Positions 12,109 to 23,121 of a DNA stretch of 64,000 nt are shown one piece after another. Made by a program: the position numbers and the translations under genes. Position 1 is the first letter of the stretch, and every line of letters begins with the position of its first letter. The notes under the pieces are model-generated. The model saw only the letters and a list, made by a program, of their open reading frames with translations. It made no database searches and was not told the origin of the DNA. The stretch comes from Parietaria judaica (lineage: Eukaryota; Streptophyta; Magnoliopsida; Rosales; Urticaceae). The stretch covers positions 41,154,501-41,218,500 of the forward strand of contig OX940863.1 of assembly GCA_954871525.1 (NCBI GenBank), given 5' to 3'.

Positions 12109-12121
12109 TGGTATCAGAGCG
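12109..12121 (+). other. Primer-binding site of element D
   Basis: TGGTATCAGAGCG follows the LTR end by two bases and matches the 3' end of initiator tRNA-Met. Confidence 0.92.
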
Positions 12122-12177
12122 GGGTTGGTGTTCAATCCAAATCTCGCCAATCGATTGGTGTTCGACCCGTCTCGGCA

Positions 12178-12514
12178 ATGGCAGGAAAAGGAGAAGGCGT
12201 GTTCAGCAAGAACGACGAGTCAACCTCGTCTCCACCGAAAGCATGGCTGAGCCGCGGCGGTAGCGACGAGCTACGCATAGTGAAGCGAGTCGTCAAGGAG
12301 AGCGACGGTGCAGCGTACTTCCCGCCCATCACGCGAACGAACTACGCGGATTAGGCGATTCTCATGAAGGTTTAACTACATGAGCAGGGCTTGTGGGACG
12401 TCGTCGAAGACGGTCCGGGTGATCTTCGTGAAGACCGACGAGCCATGTCGGTATTGCTTCGGGCAGTGCTACCGGAACTTATCTGTACGCTCGGCAGCAA
12501 ATGGACGGCTAAGG
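12178..12514 (+). pseudogene. Gag of Copia element D, N-terminal part
   Basis: The ATG at 12178 opens MAGKGEGVFSKNDES. The frame then has TAG (12352-12354) and TAA before LHEQGLWDVVEDGPGD, REDRRAMSVLLRAVLPELI and LGSKWTAK, a typical plant Copia Gag (UBN2-like) start. The gene is cut in the codons after TAK by Copia B. The next codons, EAWETLKIMRVGV, lie 22.5 kb away at 35052. The TSD is TAAGG (12510-12514) on the left and GAAGG (35048-35052) on the right, four of five matching. Confidence 0.9.
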
Positions 12515-15244
12515 TGTTGGACATGTGTCCTTAAACAAGCTGTCATTTCCCTAATTGTAAAAGATTTTGACCAAAGTCGTTGAATAAAAGATGTTACTTA
12601 TTATGTTAATCTTATTATAGTTTCTGTTATAGTAAAATAAAATGTTTGTTCCATAGTTCATAAAGGATGCATTTATGTTATTATTATCACAATCGAGTCA
12701 ATGTGAGGAAGAATTAATAATCATAATAAATGAACTTAAAATGTCTATGACCTTATTAACTGGGTGGGAGCCCATTAATCGTATAAATTCATTAATGTTA
12801 CTAAGTGATAATCCTATTCTGGATTAAGTGTGTGTGTCACACTCACTAGAAGTGCAAAAAGTATCAAGCGGCTTCATACTGGACTGGACCTGAGTTAAAC
12901 TTTGGAAGTTGTTATATAAGACCGTCACTGACAACTTGGAGTTGAGTCACTAGTAGATGATCAAATGGATATTCGATCTAAGTCCTAAGTGACCTCGAGC
13001 CTGGACTGTTGACTTGATTGTTCTTTGATTTAACTGTTAAAGAACACATTTTACTGTCGTTCCCAATGCTATTATTTTGGAAACATGATAGTCAACAGAT
13101 AAGGGTAGCTTGGTCATAGACACGAACATCACATAGCTCTCTTCAGAGTCAAGATGATTCCCTTGATTGTTAGTGGTAATAAGTGAGAGGTACTCATGCG
13201 CAACTTATGAATTAAAACTATAAGTGGGTTACTCACAATATTACTAACTGAGTTGAGGATGAAAATGCAATGAGAGGCAAAACGGTAAAAACTATCTGCT
13301 CATGTGTGGATCATCAAGTGAAAGATTAATAACCGGAATTTAATTGTATCAATGGACACCTTGCTATAAAGGGAATAATATATATAGTATCACTAAAGAG
13401 TGCAGCCTCGGGTTTATAGTGGAATAACACCGAGGTTTGACGAACAACTAGCATTTCGTTGAAGCTTCAGTGATACGGGTCCATGGTCCCTAAGATAGCT
13501 TCGGAACGGATGATACGTACGTGATTTAAACATTCGGTATGTTTTATTATTTGCCAGGATTCATAAAACTAGAGTCTGTGTCAAACTTTGGAAGTTTTAT
13601 TTTTGACGTGGCAGAAGTACCAAAGTTTGGTGCTGGAAATTTAACTGGTAAAAGAAAGTTGAATTTCGATTTTTCATCAACTTCAAAGCTGTTGGAAATT
13701 AAATTCTAAGAGACTTTTCTTTTGGAACCGAGTCGTTTCGACGTACGGTTTGTGATTTAGAGAATTTCCAAGTTTACGATCATTTTCGTAAATATGTGAA
13801 ATTTAATCACATGTCACAAATTTAAATGGTGGTGTTGCACCACGACATTTAATGTGTTATATTGAGATCATAGGTCAATAATATAATTTAATTATTATTC
13901 TTATTAATAATTAATAGATTTATGTTATTTAAATAAAAATATATATTTGGTATATATATGAATGTGTAGAAATAATGCGGCCCAAGTAAATGTGTAAGTT
14001 GGGCTTACACGAATTTGCTTGGATTTGGACTTTCCAAATATGCGGCATAAGTAACTATGTTTAGGTATTAATGAAAAACTTGAAATTAATTTGGTTCATT
14101 AGATCGGTCAAGTTTGATCTTAACCGTTGGATCATGATAATTAATTTGGAAAGCTAAATTCAAAAATGACTTGGTTACCAAGCATAGATTTCAAAATTAT
14201 TTAATTAATTATATCCATTGGATTAGTTTAAGATTTAATCTTAACCATTGGATTAGAAATTAATTAACATGTATATATATGGAAAAGGAAAATTCGAATT
14301 CTTTATAATGGAGATCGAATTTTTACTTGGTGAACAAGTAATGAGGCTTGATTTTGTGCTAAATCAATATGGTCCATTAGATTTGTTATGGAATTAATTC
14401 CAACCATTCGATCTAGACTATTGATTTCGAAATTTCCATATACATGCATAGGGAATTCGAATTCTCTTATATAAGGAAGTGATTGGATAATTGATTTATT
14501 CATGGTTTCCTTATTTGGTTACATTCCTAATTAATCCTAACCATTGGATAATTGGTGATTTAATCTTGGCCATTGGTTTGGAGTGATTAATTATATTTGC
14601 CCATTACAGAATATGAAATTCATGCATGGAAGCTTCCCTTATTGGCTTCTCCATGAGCCTATAAATACAAGGCTCATTCAACACATTTCACACACCTTCC
14701 CCACAGCAAGAATTCGATCTCTCTCTCTCTCTCTCTAGAGTCTGCGAATTTCTTAGCCTTTGATCCCTTTTTTCTGCTTCGGATTAGTTAGACGTTATTC
14801 TCCGAAAGCTTTAAAAGAACCACCAGTTAAAGTTTTTGCGACGGAGTCCTACTGGGCGAAGCCCACGCTTCGGTACGAGGAGTCCAAGATAATATCCCGG
14901 AAGATCACGGGAGTTTCTCTCAGCATCGGCGAAACCTTGCCCAGTTCAGAACTCGCAGCCGGAATCGTCATCACCTGAGGTACGGCCTTATGCATTGGGT
15001 CAATAAATGCAAACATTTATTTACAGTTTATTTATTTCCTATAGATTAGATTATTAATAATGAATTTATGAAAAGTTAAATTAGTAATTATTTATCAAAT
15101 CTTGATTTTGGTTATTATACGATGTTCAAATCGTTGAACGGGTAACAAGTTTTTTCCGCTTTAAATATTTTGAAATGTTACCCGGACGGTTTGACGGCAT
15201 AAATCGTGATTATACTATCGGGAAACGTAATGAACTTCCCAACA
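12515..15244 (+). mobile_element. 5' LTR of Copia element B
   Basis: 2730 bp, from TGTTGGACATG to TTCCCAACA. It matches 33051-35014 on the same strand and, inverted, the C LTR at 20465-20866 and 30089-32436. A TATA box (CTATAAATAC, 14659-14668) precedes a CT-rich leader. The U3 part holds many copies of a motif near TTAACCATTGGAT between about 14080 and 14575. Apparent open frames such as 14303-14503 or 14760-14978 have no family resemblance. Confidence 0.94.
14659..14668 (+). promoter_or_regulatory. TATA box of the B LTR
   Basis: CTATAAATAC sits before a TCTCTCTC stretch in the LTR, at the place expected for the Pol II promoter. The identical box is at 34441-34450 in the 3' LTR, and an inverted one at 30255-30264 in the C LTR. 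Confidence 0.7.
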
Positions 15245-15246
15245 AT

Positions 15247-15258
15247 TGGTATCAGAGC
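15247..15258 (+). other. Primer-binding site of element B
   Basis: TGGTATCAGAGC lies two bases after the LTR end and is complementary to initiator tRNA-Met. Confidence 0.92.
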
Positions 15259-16497
15259 CATGGTTGAAGGATAAATAATTACGAAATTTATTTAAGGTTT
15301 TAAAAATGAATGATTTATTTGATGAATAAATTGATTTTAAAATTGAAACTCAATTTCTAGATATTTTAAAATTAATTTAATATTGCGTAATTACCCGACC
15401 AGAACGTTTCGGATCGGGTATTGGGCCGGGCTGCACTAGGCAGCCCAACCTGTTGGGGCCACGAAGTGGGGCTACACTGCAGCCCCGGGTACTTCAGCTA
15501 GGCCCAAGCCACGGGTAAACCCAGCCAAGGCCATTCGGCCAGCGAGCAAGGGCACGCCTAGGCCCAGTGCACGGACAGGCCGTGCAGGGCTTGGCCCAGG
15601 CCTGGTAGGCGTACGCTGCATGGCAGCGTCGTGGGATTGCGGGCCCGTGCCAAGGGCACGCTGCCTGGCAGCGTTCAAGGCCCTCGGTGAGCAGCCCGTG
15701 GGCATGTGGGCCCGGGGTTAAGCCCGATTAGCCCACTTTCTTAATTTTATGTTGTGGGTCGAATTTCTAAACCCGACCCAAATATCCATGGATTAATTAA
15801 TTAATTTTATTTTTGAATTAATTAATTAAAATATTGATGTTATTTTTGGTAAATAACATTGTCTTATTTTAAAACAAAATGGATGTTATTTTTGGTAAAT
15901 AACATTGTCTTATTTTTTGAATTCATAATTTAAAAATATGGATGATAATTCTTTGAAGAAAATATCATTGTCTTATTTTTAATTTTCATAAATAATTATT
16001 AATGGGCTAATTATGTGAATGATAATTCTTAGAGAATAAGTATCATTGTCATATAATTATAAATTCATCATAGATATAATTTGTTAAACCTATTTTCATA
16101 ACCCTTGAAACATAGTGTCTATGTTAAGGTCATTATTAATATGTCGGTATAGGATAGATATAAATAATGAACCGTAAATAAGATTTATTTGTTATTAGTC
16201 GGAAAAATTTCAAACGTACAATATTGCCTAAGGAAGAAGGAATCAAAAGTGGGGCCGGTTAACCATTCACTTCTGGGTAGCCGGTTAGAACCCCTCCTAT
16301 CGACCTGGAGAGCAAACGATTTGATCTATCACTACCAACGAAGTAATAAATAAATGATTAGGATTATTAGATATTACCCCGGTAATTATAACGCCTTAAG
16401 ATAAACGTTTTTAATGTGTGTCATTAAATGGAGATTGTAATAAGTTTTTATAGCTTAAGAAATTAAAAACGTTATTTATATCTTAAAAAGGTCTCCA
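15259..16497 (+). mobile_element. Untranslated leader of element B, truncated
   Basis: There is no coding sequence before the first expected gag codon. It contains a strikingly GC-rich island (about 15410-15735) in very AT-rich surroundings. After the island come near-repeats of the type GATGTTATTTTTGGTAAATAACATTGTCTTA (about 15830-16080) and a block near 16190-16320 that is shared, inverted, with the leader of C (about 19430-19590). The leader stops at 16497, where the C LTR remnant begins. The missing continuation can be recognised in C at about 19250. Confidence 0.8.
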
Positions 16498-16855
16498 TGT
16501 TGGGACTCACGTCTCGGATTCCATGTTAATTATCCCGAATTTTACCTCCGAACCGTCCGGGTAACATTTAAAAAATTATTTTAAAGCGAAAAAACTTGTT
16601 ATCCGTTCAACGGTCCGGATATCGGATAATAACCATATAACAAGATCTGATAAATATTATGTAATTTAATATTCATAAATCATTATTAATAATCTAGTCA
16701 TTATAGGAAATAAATAGAAAGCAGTAAATGGTTGCATTTATTAACCCAATGCATAAGGCCGTACCTCTTAATGAAGACTTTCGGCTGCACGTTCTGAATC
16801 GGGCAGGGCTCCGCCGGTGCTGAGAGAAACTCCCGTGATCTTCCGGGATTTCATC
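16498..16855 (-). mobile_element. 3' LTR remnant of Copia element C
   Basis: It begins TGTTGGGACTCACG, the inverted end of the B/C LTR, and matches the first ~360 bases of 20465-20866. It breaks off in the CCCGGAAGATCACGG block and is fused directly to reverse transcriptase coding. About 2.4 kb of LTR, the polypurine tract, RNase H and the end of RT have been deleted. Confidence 0.88.
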
Positions 16856-17640
16856 ACTGAGTTTGTATATGCAGGCCTCAGTGATGTTCTGTATGAATCC
16901 ATAGGTTTTGATGGTTTCATCAAACCTTATATTTCAGGATATGGAAGCTTGCTTCAATCCATAAATGGATTTTAGTAGTCTGCAAACTTTTCCTTCTTGA
17001 CCCTTCTGCACGAACCCTTCTGCTTGGTCCATATAGATGTTTTCGTCAATGTACCCGTTCAGGAAGGCAGTTTTGATGTCCATCTGCCAAATCTCGTAAT
17101 TGAGACTACAGGCTATGGCCATTATAATCCGGATGGACTTATACTTAGCGACTTGAGCGAAGGTTTCATCGAAATCAATACCTTCCCTCTGGATAAAACC
17201 CTTAGCCACTAGTCTAGCCTTGAAGGTTTCAACCTTCCCGTCCACTCCTCTCTTTCGCTTGTATACCCAGTTACAGCCAATGGTTTTCAAGCCATCCGGT
17301 AAGTCTACAAGTTCCTAGACTTCAGTAAAATCCATTGATTCTATTTCTTGGTTCATGGCTTCCTGCCATTCTCCCTTATCAGGATCCATCATAGCTTGCT
17401 CATAGCCTATGGGATCTGCAACATTAGTGTTTGTAACAGCTAGGTGAAATTCCAACTGGGTGTGCACGTAGCGCTCAACAGGTCTTTTGAACCTCCCACT
17501 ACGTCTAAGTACCCCTTGGTTCTGATTTGGGACCGTGGTTTCAGCACTCTCTTCGACAACAGGTACTGTTGTCGCCGTTGTGACTTTGTCACAAGATCCC
17601 TTTTTGTTAATAATTTTCTCTAATTTCATTCTCTATTAAC
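16856..17640 (-). pseudogene. Reverse transcriptase fragment of Copia element C
   Basis: Read on the minus strand it gives an integrase/RT linker (RRSGRFKRPVERY), then WQEAMNQEIESM, a TAG, GCNWVYKRKRGVDGKVE and KARLVAKGFIQREGIDFDETF. After these come IWQMDIKTAFLNGYIDENIY, KSIYGLKQAS, a TGA, and NIRFDETIKTYGFIQNITE. This is the N-terminal half of a plant Copia RT. The YVDD catalytic block is gone, because the coding region is fused to the LTR remnant at about 16855. No gag, protease or integrase is found upstream; that space is taken by the gene fragment at 17902-18687. Confidence 0.92.
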
Positions 17641-17901
17641 CATCATGATTAAAAATGACATTTGATTTAATTAAATCAATTAGAGCAATTAGAGACTATA
17701 GATAGCAAAATAACTGTCACTATATTTATCTAGATATTGCAAAATAATTCGAAAAGTAAGACTTTTATTAATAAAGAATTATTCCATGCAATCAATATCA
17801 AAAAATAAATTGAGGTCTTAACAATGCAAAATTAATGATAACAATAAACTTAAATCGAATGTAAACTTAAAGCATGCTTCCTTCTTCGAGACACTCGAGT
17901 A
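17641..17901 (-). other. AT-rich spacer, possible 3' part of the captured gene
   Basis: About 260 bases of AT-rich, non-coding sequence lie between the end of the gene-like exons and the Copia RT. It could be 3' untranslated sequence of the captured gene. I see no element ends in it. Confidence 0.35.
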
Positions 17902-18687
17902 CTAGCCTCTTTCAGTTTCTGCTGAGTTCTCATCGATAGAGCTCCTGCTGAGTCCTGAAAAGAAAATGAACAAGCGTTAGTATTTTAATCTATGGATCTG
18001 AGATTTGAATCTCTCCAATAAAAAACTAATTTCGGGGTTAACGGAAGAGACATTACCTCTCCAAGCCAGCAGATGTTCTCGGCACATCGTGTGCCCCTTT
18101 GCTCTTGGTTTAAGCCAGCATTCAATGCATAAAGCTCCATTTCCATTTTTCTTCTTAGCAGAAGCAACTTCTGTAATGAAAAACGCTTGCAATGTTTAGA
18201 ATTTTAATATATGGATCTGAGATTTGAATCTCTCCAATAAAAAACTAATGTAGCATTCAGAAAAGGTTTTTACCCTTTTGCGAACTGATGTGCAGTCTGC
18301 ATCGCAGCTGACCTGGCACTCTCTTCCTTGTTCCACATTGGAAGCACATTGCAGATAAACCAACTTTTCTTTCTTTTCTTCCGGGTTCAGCTTTCGATTC
18401 AGTCTTTCGTTTGTTATCTTATGCCATTGCTTGAGTGATAAGAGCCGTTACTTTGTTCACCTTTTTCATTAGTCTCTCAATTTCACCCATCGAGGCTTTG
18501 AGTACCGAATTTTTGAAGGATAGACTCTTGTTTGGATACTGGTCTAATAAGAAACTGAGTAACTCATATTAATTATCAGACTTGAACAAGCAGTGCCTTC
18601 TTCAAATATCCGTAGCTCAAACTCAGATGGAGGACCAGAGTTGACGGAATCTTGTTCATCATCCGTGACATTAATAGCTTTAGACAT
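17902..18687 (-). pseudogene. Intron-containing gene fragment with repeated Cys/His motif
   Basis: I do not recognise this gene. On the minus strand three exon-like blocks are bounded by standard splice signals. Exon 1 runs from the ATG at 18687 to 18274 (donor GTAAAAACC), exon 2 is 18170-18057 (acceptor CATTACAG, donor GTAATG) and exon 3 is 17954-17902 (acceptor TTTTCTTTTCAG, stop TAG). Exon 2 is exactly 114 bp and both junctions are phase 1, so the frame stays open across exons 2-3. Exon 1 opens MSKAINVTDDEQDSVNSG, has a frameshift and two stops, and includes a helical Leu/Lys-rich stretch (SVLKASMGEIERLMKKVNKV). Exon 1 encodes CFQC...CRLH and exon 2 CIEC...CREH, both C-x2-C-x11-C-x2-H, a probable zinc-binding unit. 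A ~45-bp intron sequence is repeated at 17983-18030 and 18205-18250, suggesting exon duplication. It could be a host gene piece captured by element C or trapped by a deletion. Confidence 0.6.
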
Positions 18688-18848
18688 TTTAACTGGCATT
18701 GAAAAAGAAACTTATTAAACTTTATTATAGGTAGAATGTTTTTCAAAAAATATCTTGTTTGAAATAGTTACATGATGCAAACATGTTTTGGGAAAATGTT
18801 AAATAAACCCTTTAACTATTTTGTGATAATTTAACCGACTGTACACGT

Positions 18849-19216
18849 CGTTGCCGTCCTTAGTGGCATGGTCACTCCAGGGTGACTCGCGGTATCAACC
18901 GTGTAGTTTGGTTAAACTAAGTTTTAGTTATAGACTTAATTAATATTCATAACAAGAACCACCAAAGTTCTCTATGATTATTAACTATCACCATAGACGG
19001 TCGGGAACCACTAACTTCCGTGCAAGCTTAACCCATTATTTTTGGTTCTCGGGATCCTCTTGGAAACGTCGTCCTTGGGGAATGGTCACACTAGGGTGAC
19101 TCGCGGTCCATTTCCAAGATTCCTCTGTCCCCATATTCTTTTAGAACTATCACTGTGTCAAACCTTCCACAAGCACACCTTCCTTGGGGAATGGACACAC
19201 TAGGGTGACTCGAGGC
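18849..19216. repeat. Three dispersed copies of a hairpin motif in the C leader
   Basis: Copies at about 18849-18893, 19067-19110 and 19179-19216 share TCCTTGGGGAATGG, then a GTCAC-6-GTGAC inverted repeat (18871-18886, 19085-19100; third copy GACAC at 19194-19209), then TCGCGG. They are spaced about 110-215 bases apart. Confidence 0.8.
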
Positions 19217-20039
19217 GGTGTGGTCAGCAAACGTTGTGACAGTAATAATGGAGACCTTTGTTTTATTCTATACTTGCCATTGTTTTTAGGAAATAACGTT
19301 TTTTAATTTCTAATTTATAAAAACTTATTATATAAACTGTCTATTAATGGCATATTAAAAGTTTATATATTGGCTTTATTTATTACGACACGTAATTTTA
19401 AATAAGCCCTAGAAATGTGTTTATTATTTCGTCGGTAGTGATAGATCAATCCGTACGCTCTCCAGGTCGATGGGAGGGGTCCTAACCGGTCACCCAGAAG
19501 TGGATGGTGAACCGGCCCCACTTTTGATTCCCTCTTCCTTAGGCAAGATTGTACGGTTGAAATTTTTCCGACTTATAATAAACACTTTTATGTTTACTCT
19601 TTATTATTTATATATATCCTATATAGACATATTAATAATGATCTAAACATAGACACTATGTTTGAGGGTTATGAAAATAGGTTATAACAAATTATATCTA
19701 TGATGAATATTTAAAATTTTATGTTAATGATACTTATTCTCTAAGAATTATCATTAAACATTTTAATGCCCCTTAATTATTTAGGAAATATTAAAATAAG
19801 ACAATGATATTATTATTAAAATATTATCATCCTTATTTTAATTCATTAAATAAGACAATGTTATTTAATTATTATATAACATCCATATTTAATTTTATGA
19901 ATTATTAAAATAAGACAATGTTATTTATCCGGAAATAATCCATAATTTAATTTAAATTAATTAATCAAACAATATTAATTTTTAATTCATAAGTATTTTA
20001 TTTCATTTAAAATAATTAATAATCCGATTTAAAAAATTA

Positions 20040-20076
20040 CACGTGGGCTAATAGGGTTAAAACCCGGGCCCACGTG
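20040..20076. other. Nested palindrome at the edge of the GC-rich leader island
   Basis: CACGTGGGC (20040-20048) pairs with GCCCACGTG (20068-20076). Between them GGGTTAAAACCC (20054-20065) forms a second, inner inverted repeat. The B leader has a less perfect equivalent near 15694-15740. Confidence 0.75.
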
Positions 20077-20450
20077 TGTTCGGATCAGCGCACGTGCCCA
20101 GCCCTTACAAATCGGGCTGGGCCGAGCACTCGAGCAAGGGCACAAGGCCCGGTTCGCTGCCAGGCAGCGTCCCCAGCCCGCCCGAGCAGGGCTTTGGGCT
20201 AGGCCCAGGCGAGGCCCACGGGCAACTGGAAGCAGCCCCTACACGCCCCCTGCGGGATGGGCATAAGGCCCACGGGCTGGGTAACCAGCCCGGCCTCATT
20301 ACCCAGTTCGAGTTTTTGGGTCGGGTAATTTTCTTATTTTAAATATCTAGAAATTCAAAGTTTCAATTTTCAATAATTAATTTAATTCATCAAATAATTC
20401 GTTCTTAAACCGTTAAATTAAATTACGTAATTATTTATCCTTGAACCATG

Positions 20451-20462
20451 TCTCTGATACCA
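20451..20462 (-). other. Primer-binding site of element C
   Basis: The reverse complement reads TGGTATCAGAGA, two bases from the LTR end at 20465. It confirms that C is transcribed leftwards and that the LTR to its right is its 5' LTR. Confidence 0.9.
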
Positions 20463-20464
20463 AT

Positions 20465-20866
20465 TGTTGGGAATCACGTCTCGGATTCCATGTTAATTAT
20501 CCCGAATTATACCTCCGAACCGTCCGGGTAACATTTAAAAAATTATTTTAAAGCGGAAAAACTTGTTATCCGTTCAACGGTCCGGATATCGGATAATAAC
20601 CATATAACAAGATCTGATAAATATAATGTAATTTAATATTCATAAATCATTATTAATAATCTAGTCATTATAGGAAATAAATAGAAAGCAGTAAATGGTT
20701 GCATTTATTAACCCAATGCATAACGCCGTACCTCTTAATGACGACTTCCGGCTGCGCGTTCTGAATCGGGCAGGGCTCCGCCGGTGCTAAGAGAAACTCC
20801 CGTGATCTTCCAGGAATTTCTCCTGGAATCCTCGTACCGAAGCGTGGGCTTCGCCGGCAGGACTCC
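20465..20866 (-). mobile_element. 5' LTR of element C, part 1 (U5 side)
   Basis: It starts TGTTGGGAATCACG and matches the inverted 3' part of the B LTR. It is interrupted after GGACTCC by Gypsy element E. The LTR continues at 30089, where the next bases (GTCGCAAAA) match the B LTR without a gap when one TSD copy is removed. Confidence 0.93.
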
Positions 20867-23121
20867 TGTAATGCCCGCTCAGCCGGGCGAAAAGTAACTC
20901 TAAAACTTATCTCTTGGATGTGTAGGTTGTAACAAAACTACGACAAATTTTGAACTTTTAAAAGTTTATGTAATATATAGTTACAACACAGCGCTTAAAA
21001 AGTTATGTGCTTATACACTAGTAGCTTTATATAAACACAGTTTATAAACATACAAAATAAGCTACAAGCACATATTTACTTCGTTCAAAAGTTAGGCCCA
21101 AAGGTCAAATGCCGCATATGCACCCACATCTCGGTAGTAGTAACAGACTCGGTCAATCCTTGAAAATCAGTCTTCTTGGACCTTTTGTTTACCTATATCA
21201 GAAGAACTAGGTGAGCTATGGCTCAGTAAATAGAACTCGAGAAACGTATTGACATTCTTTACATTGAAACTTCATAAAACATTTTTTACAGCGCACTTTA
21301 TCTAAGTGTACACCAAATATCTCGGCTCAAGGGATTTGCCCTTTCTTGCCAAATAGACTCAAGGGATTTGCCCTTTCTTGTCTCATTGGGAGCTCAAGGG
21401 ATTACATTTTCTTGCACAACATGAGCTCAAGGGATTTGCCCTTTCTTGCTCGATCTAGGCTCAAGCGATTTACCCTTTCTTGCTTCGTTTATGTTCAAGG
21501 GATTACACTTTCTTGCTCGACGCGAGCTCAAGGGATTCTCCCATTCTTGCTCGATCAAAGCTCAAGCGATTTACCCTTTCTTGCTTCTTTTATGCTCAAG
21601 GGATTACACTTTCTTGCTCGACGCGAGGTCAAGGGATTCTTCCATTCTTGCTCCATCAAAGCTCAAGCGATTTACCCTTTCTTGCTTTTCTTTTCCTTAG
21701 ACAATAGTGTACACGTCGATCTTAAAACTTTGGGTACCTTTATTTTCTAAAACATTTATGAATTATAAACAATCATATGCTTTTCATATTATTGTTCTTG
21801 TTATAATTTTTGAAATGAGATTCTACTTACCTTTGACTTCTTGGGTTTATCCGTATGAAATGTGCTAGCTTCCTCGTCGAGTTTGATGTGCTATTTCATA
21901 TGACCTTTGTGTATCATATAAAATAATGAGTATAACTAAACACTTATTTATCAAGGCCAAAGTGAACTATTTAATAACTCCATAGAGCACTTTACTAGTC
22001 ACATCCTATTACCCTAAAAATATACAAAAGATGTACACAATACTCATCTTACTAAAATTAAGAACATAAACACATATATCAAACACTTTTTTTCATTTGT
22101 TACTATTTTGGAGTATATACTGTAGTGCATAAACTCTATCCTCATCTTCTTTTGCTTACAAAAACTGCTTATTCTAAAAGTGCCTAAAAACAATGCACCA
22201 CTTATGAAGAATATGATCTTGTTAGCTTATTTAGACAGTAATTAATTTTTTTTATTGATAATACTAACTATTTCACCACATGAATGAATCATCTACCTAT
22301 AATTATTGTATACTCATATCTTCATTTAATTTATACTAATTGATAAATATCAAGCATCACAGTGAGCAATACACTGTTCGATTACCAAAGAAACCCTAGA
22401 AATTTTAGTTTGCTACGAATCTTTTAATAATAATTAAAACACATATAAAATCTTTTATTACTTTAAATCACCACCTAAACAGATCTCCAACACTCACCTC
22501 TTGATAACAAGTGAAGATAGTTATGCGATGAAGACTTGTTTCTAAGAGAGTGTATCATTGAAAGGCTTATATGAATGAGAGCAATAAGATTGTAGTTTTA
22601 TTAAAAAGGGGCTGAATTGCATAAGGCTAAACATGGGACACGTAGGAACATGCAAAAAGGCTTATAAATATCTACAAATACTTTTAAAAGATAATTAAAG
22701 AAAACAATGGGATAAAATAAGAGGAAGATCGATGGAAGGGTGTAGAATATTCATGCTACTATTTGTATGAACTTATTAGACAATTACTTAATGACTAAGA
22801 TATGCATATAAAATTGCAAGGATAAAACAAAATCTGTATCGTTAAATGCCATATATAAATAGATATAGATGAGACTAAAAATAACTTAGCAAGTTATATA
22901 GATAAGTAACTCGTTATTTTACTCTTATATTTATAGCACATCAAATCATCGCCGAGTCTGCAACACTTTTCATACTGCAACAACCACAACTAAATATTTT
23001 GCCAGAAAATATCATACGATAAATATTTAAATATCATCGTGAAAAATAATAAATTTATTTGAGCCTGTATTATCATCATTAATGGTCAATCTTTAAGCAT
23101 GTGAGAAGTTGGGACATCACA
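20867..23121 (-). mobile_element. 3' LTR of Gypsy chromovirus E
   Basis: 2255 bp, from TGTAATGCCC to GACATCACA on the + strand; the element itself is on the minus strand. ACTCC precedes it (20862-20866) and follows the other LTR (30084-30088), a perfect TSD. By eye it differs from 27850-30083 at a few percent of positions. It contains a ~33-bp minisatellite at 21325-21690. Confidence 0.95.
21325..21690. repeat. Minisatellite in the E LTR
   Basis: About eleven units of 31-34 bp have the core CTCAAGGGATTTGCCCTTTCTTGC. Variants (AAGCGATTTACCC, AAGGGATTACACTTTC, AAGGGATTCTCCCATTC) succeed one another in a three-unit order that repeats about every 100 bp. Many units contain AAGGG...CCCTT, a short stem. 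The same array is at about 28320-28684 in the other LTR. Confidence 0.9.

Larger units (their letters stand above)
18720..20450 (-). mobile_element. Untranslated leader of element C
   Basis: This is non-coding sequence between the primer-binding site and the gene fragment, and the inverted counterpart of the B leader. It includes a GC-rich island (about 20040-20325), AT-rich near-repeats around ATTATTTAACATTGTC at about 19700-19930, and three copies of a hairpin-bearing motif at 18849-19216. The open frame at 20076-20342 lies in the GC-rich island and does not resemble a protein family. Confidence 0.8.

Noticed and set aside
1833..15258. TGGTATCAGAGC sequences (1833, 12109, 15247 and inverted sites) as tRNA genes
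   Set aside because: Only 12-18 bases match the tRNA 3' end and they adjoin LTR ends, so they are primer-binding sites.
15472..15705. Minus-strand frame in the GC-rich leader (and 20076-20342) as proteins
   Set aside because: High G+C lowers stop frequency. The products are low-complexity Pro/Ala/Gly/Arg and are not conserved between the two leaders.
21325..21690. Regular ~33-bp repeats as a CRISPR array
   Set aside because: Units are contiguous with no unique spacers, sit in an LTR, and the DNA is eukaryotic.
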